From Methylophilus sp. DW102 (GTDB lineage: Bacteria; Pseudomonadota; Gammaproteobacteria; Burkholderiales; Methylophilaceae): a DNA stretch of 64,000 nt. The notes under the pieces are model-generated. The model had not been told where the DNA came from. It saw only the letters and a list, made by a program, of their open reading frames with translations, and ran no database searches. Shown here in pieces: positions 63,975 through 64,000 of the stretch. The first letter of the stretch is position 1. Each line of letters starts with the position of its first letter. The stretch lies in NCBI RefSeq assembly GCF_037076555.1, contig NZ_AP029023.1:434001-498000 (forward strand), read 5' to 3'. Position numbers and translations under genes: made by a program.

Positions 63975-64000
63975 AGGTTTTTAATTTGAATCTGTCACTT

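Overview
The window looks like a chromosomal segment of a methylotrophic betaproteobacterium, most likely family Methylophilaceae. This is inferred from gene content: a formaldehyde-activating-enzyme-like gene next to a transketolase with strongly biased codons (as expected where the ribulose monophosphate cycle is central), PEP-CTERM surface proteins, azurin, and betaproteobacterial-type housekeeping genes. No rRNA, tRNA, CRISPR array or intact insertion sequence was seen.

Layout. 0-10 kb: housekeeping and stress genes, mostly on the minus strand (glutathione S-transferase, argB, a Tim44-like protein, an unusual HTH-argA fusion, a cyclopropane-fatty-acid synthase-like gene, an AEC transporter, rsmE, nnrS behind a Crp/Fnr-type promoter). 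10-17.3 kb: three PEP-CTERM proteins, an outer-membrane protein, a histidine kinase and a LuxR-type response regulator; a C5/G5 inverted repeat lies upstream of several of these genes. 17.3-26 kb: oxidoreductase, Fae-like protein, tkt, two transglutaminase-like proteins, yjdM, a divergent HxlR regulator/qorB pair with a visible operator, and a RIO-type kinase. 26.2-30.1 kb: an accessory islet with an HNH protein, small orphan genes, yefM-yoeB bracketed by direct repeats, an AT-rich two-gene membrane/soluble pair sharing a GG-x-x-S-x-NIQ motif, and an orphan higA with a small partner gene and a decayed second copy of that partner. 30.2-37.3 kb: pepN, psd and the ilvBHC operon.

37.4-62 kb is a large iron-acquisition region: a Fur-type promoter, a 102-residue orphan, a second ribosomal protein S4, hemP, tonB-exbB-exbD, PepSY proteins, azurin, hugZ-hmuTUV, five TonB-dependent receptors, piuC, an alpha-hydroxy-acid oxidase, a small PepSY protein and cytochrome b561. 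A GspE/PilB-type ATPase closes the window.

The most striking find is a five-copy 5' leader element in front of azurin and four of the five TonB receptors. Each copy carries the blocks GCMAGCCAHCGAG and YTCCWGTAGCCAGC. The YTCC block can pair with the Shine-Dalgarno of the gene behind it in every copy, and in most copies can alternatively pair with the upstream GAG(T). Three copies lie directly behind Fur-controlled promoters of the same geometry. This looks like a translational on/off switch (riboswitch, or target of a trans-acting RNA or protein) of a class I do not recognise.
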